From a virus, in the IMG/VR virus record IMGVR_UViG_3300008267_000479, positions 1 to 21,246 of that record: a DNA stretch of 21,246 nt, one strand, 5' to 3'. Positions 20,968 through 21,246 of this stretch are shown here, one piece after another. A program made the translations under genes and the position numbers. The stretch's first letter is position 1, and each line of letters opens with the position of its first letter. The notes under the pieces were generated by a model that saw nothing but the letters and a program-made list of their open reading frames with translations, searched no databases and was not told the origin of the DNA.

Positions 20968-21246
20968 CCACTTGGCAAGGTAGACTGTGGTGTTATTATG
21001 TTATATAATAATATTATATCTTTTATATACTTAAAAGATATTTAATCTCACATGGGTTTAGTAAGATTATTTTATAATATAAAGTATCTTACTTAAGACA
21101 TACGAGATAATTAAGATACTATGGGTTTATTTAAAATAATTTCTGCGGAAATATGTTTATCTAAGTTATCTATACTCAAACTTATCTCTCTACTTAAGCA
21201 TACTATACTATACCATATATTATATATTATATTATACTAATATTAA
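20968..21246. other. AT-rich non-coding right end with overlapping inverted repeats
   Basis: No convincing gene. ATCTTTTA/TAAAAGAT (21018-21025, 21032-21039) is a hairpin with a 6-base loop. AGTAAGAT (21060-21067) pairs with ATCTTACT (21086-21093), while AGTATCTTA (21083-21091), which overlaps the latter, pairs with TAAGATACT (21112-21120); the two pairings exclude each other. ATGGGTTTA occurs twice (21052-21060, 21121-21129). The final 50 bases are TATACTATA-like repeats. It may be the leader of a plus-strand gene outside the window, or an origin-type region. Confidence 0.5.

Noticed and set aside
20759-20971. 70-aa minus-strand frame over the end of the 170-aa gene
   Set aside because: Antisense to a clear gene and runs through its terminator and T-runs.
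21121-21240. 39-aa plus-strand frame starting MGLFKIISAEICLSK
   Set aside because: Low-complexity Ile/Leu/Tyr end read from AT repeats, no leader signal, and it overlaps the repeat region; treated as non-coding.

Overview
The window looks like the late (virion and lysis) half of a crAss-like, tailed double-stranded DNA phage of the Bacteroidetes, plus the start of the oppositely transcribed block. The evidence is the packaging/head order (unknown 172-aa gene, large terminase, 914-aa portal with a Gln-rich coiled-coil tail, scaffold-like protein, HK97-type major capsid protein). Next to these lie an IHF/HU-like subunit, a PD-(D/E)XK nuclease and a Zn-finger protein, a neighbourhood known from crAss-like phages. 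The DNA is strongly AT-rich, starts lack Shine-Dalgarno sequences, and two intergenic regions carry a TAnnTTTG box of the Bacteroidetes promoter type. No tRNA, insertion sequence, integrase or CRISPR array was seen.

Layout. Everything from 1 to 19707 is on the minus strand and reads right to left as about five transcription units. Unit 1 (19707-18190): short protein, HExxH metallopeptidase-like protein, protein with the C-terminal signature of aminoacyl-tRNA-protein transferases, small beta protein. Unit 2 (18039-16628): unknown protein, Acb2/Tad1-like protein, GroES-like co-chaperonin, DUF3310 protein, two-helix membrane protein. Unit 3 (16523-10233): small virion/appendage proteins, two large beta-rich virion proteins (one with six Cys-rich repeats), holin, second membrane protein, amidase, small basic proteins. 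Unit 4 (10080-2474): small coiled-coil protein, winged helix, IHF-like, Zn finger, nuclease, unknown, terminase, portal. Unit 5 (2384-1 and beyond): scaffold-like protein and major capsid protein, cut by the window edge.

Units are separated by hairpin-plus-U-tract terminators at 18112-18138, 16575-16604 and 10142-10171, each followed at once by a promoter-like element. Two element types alternate: TTTTGTATATTATAG-type at 19.7, 16.5 and 2.4 kb, and GTTTAAAC plus ATATATTTGTC-type at 18.1 and 10.1 kb.

From 19926 rightward two genes of unknown function are on the plus strand, each followed by strong terminators. A spacer of about 220 bp separates the divergent blocks. It holds an unusually C-rich, foldable stretch and several inverted repeats and is the best candidate for a control region or origin. 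The last 373 bp (20874-21246) hold a terminator and then AT-rich DNA with overlapping inverted repeats and no convincing gene.
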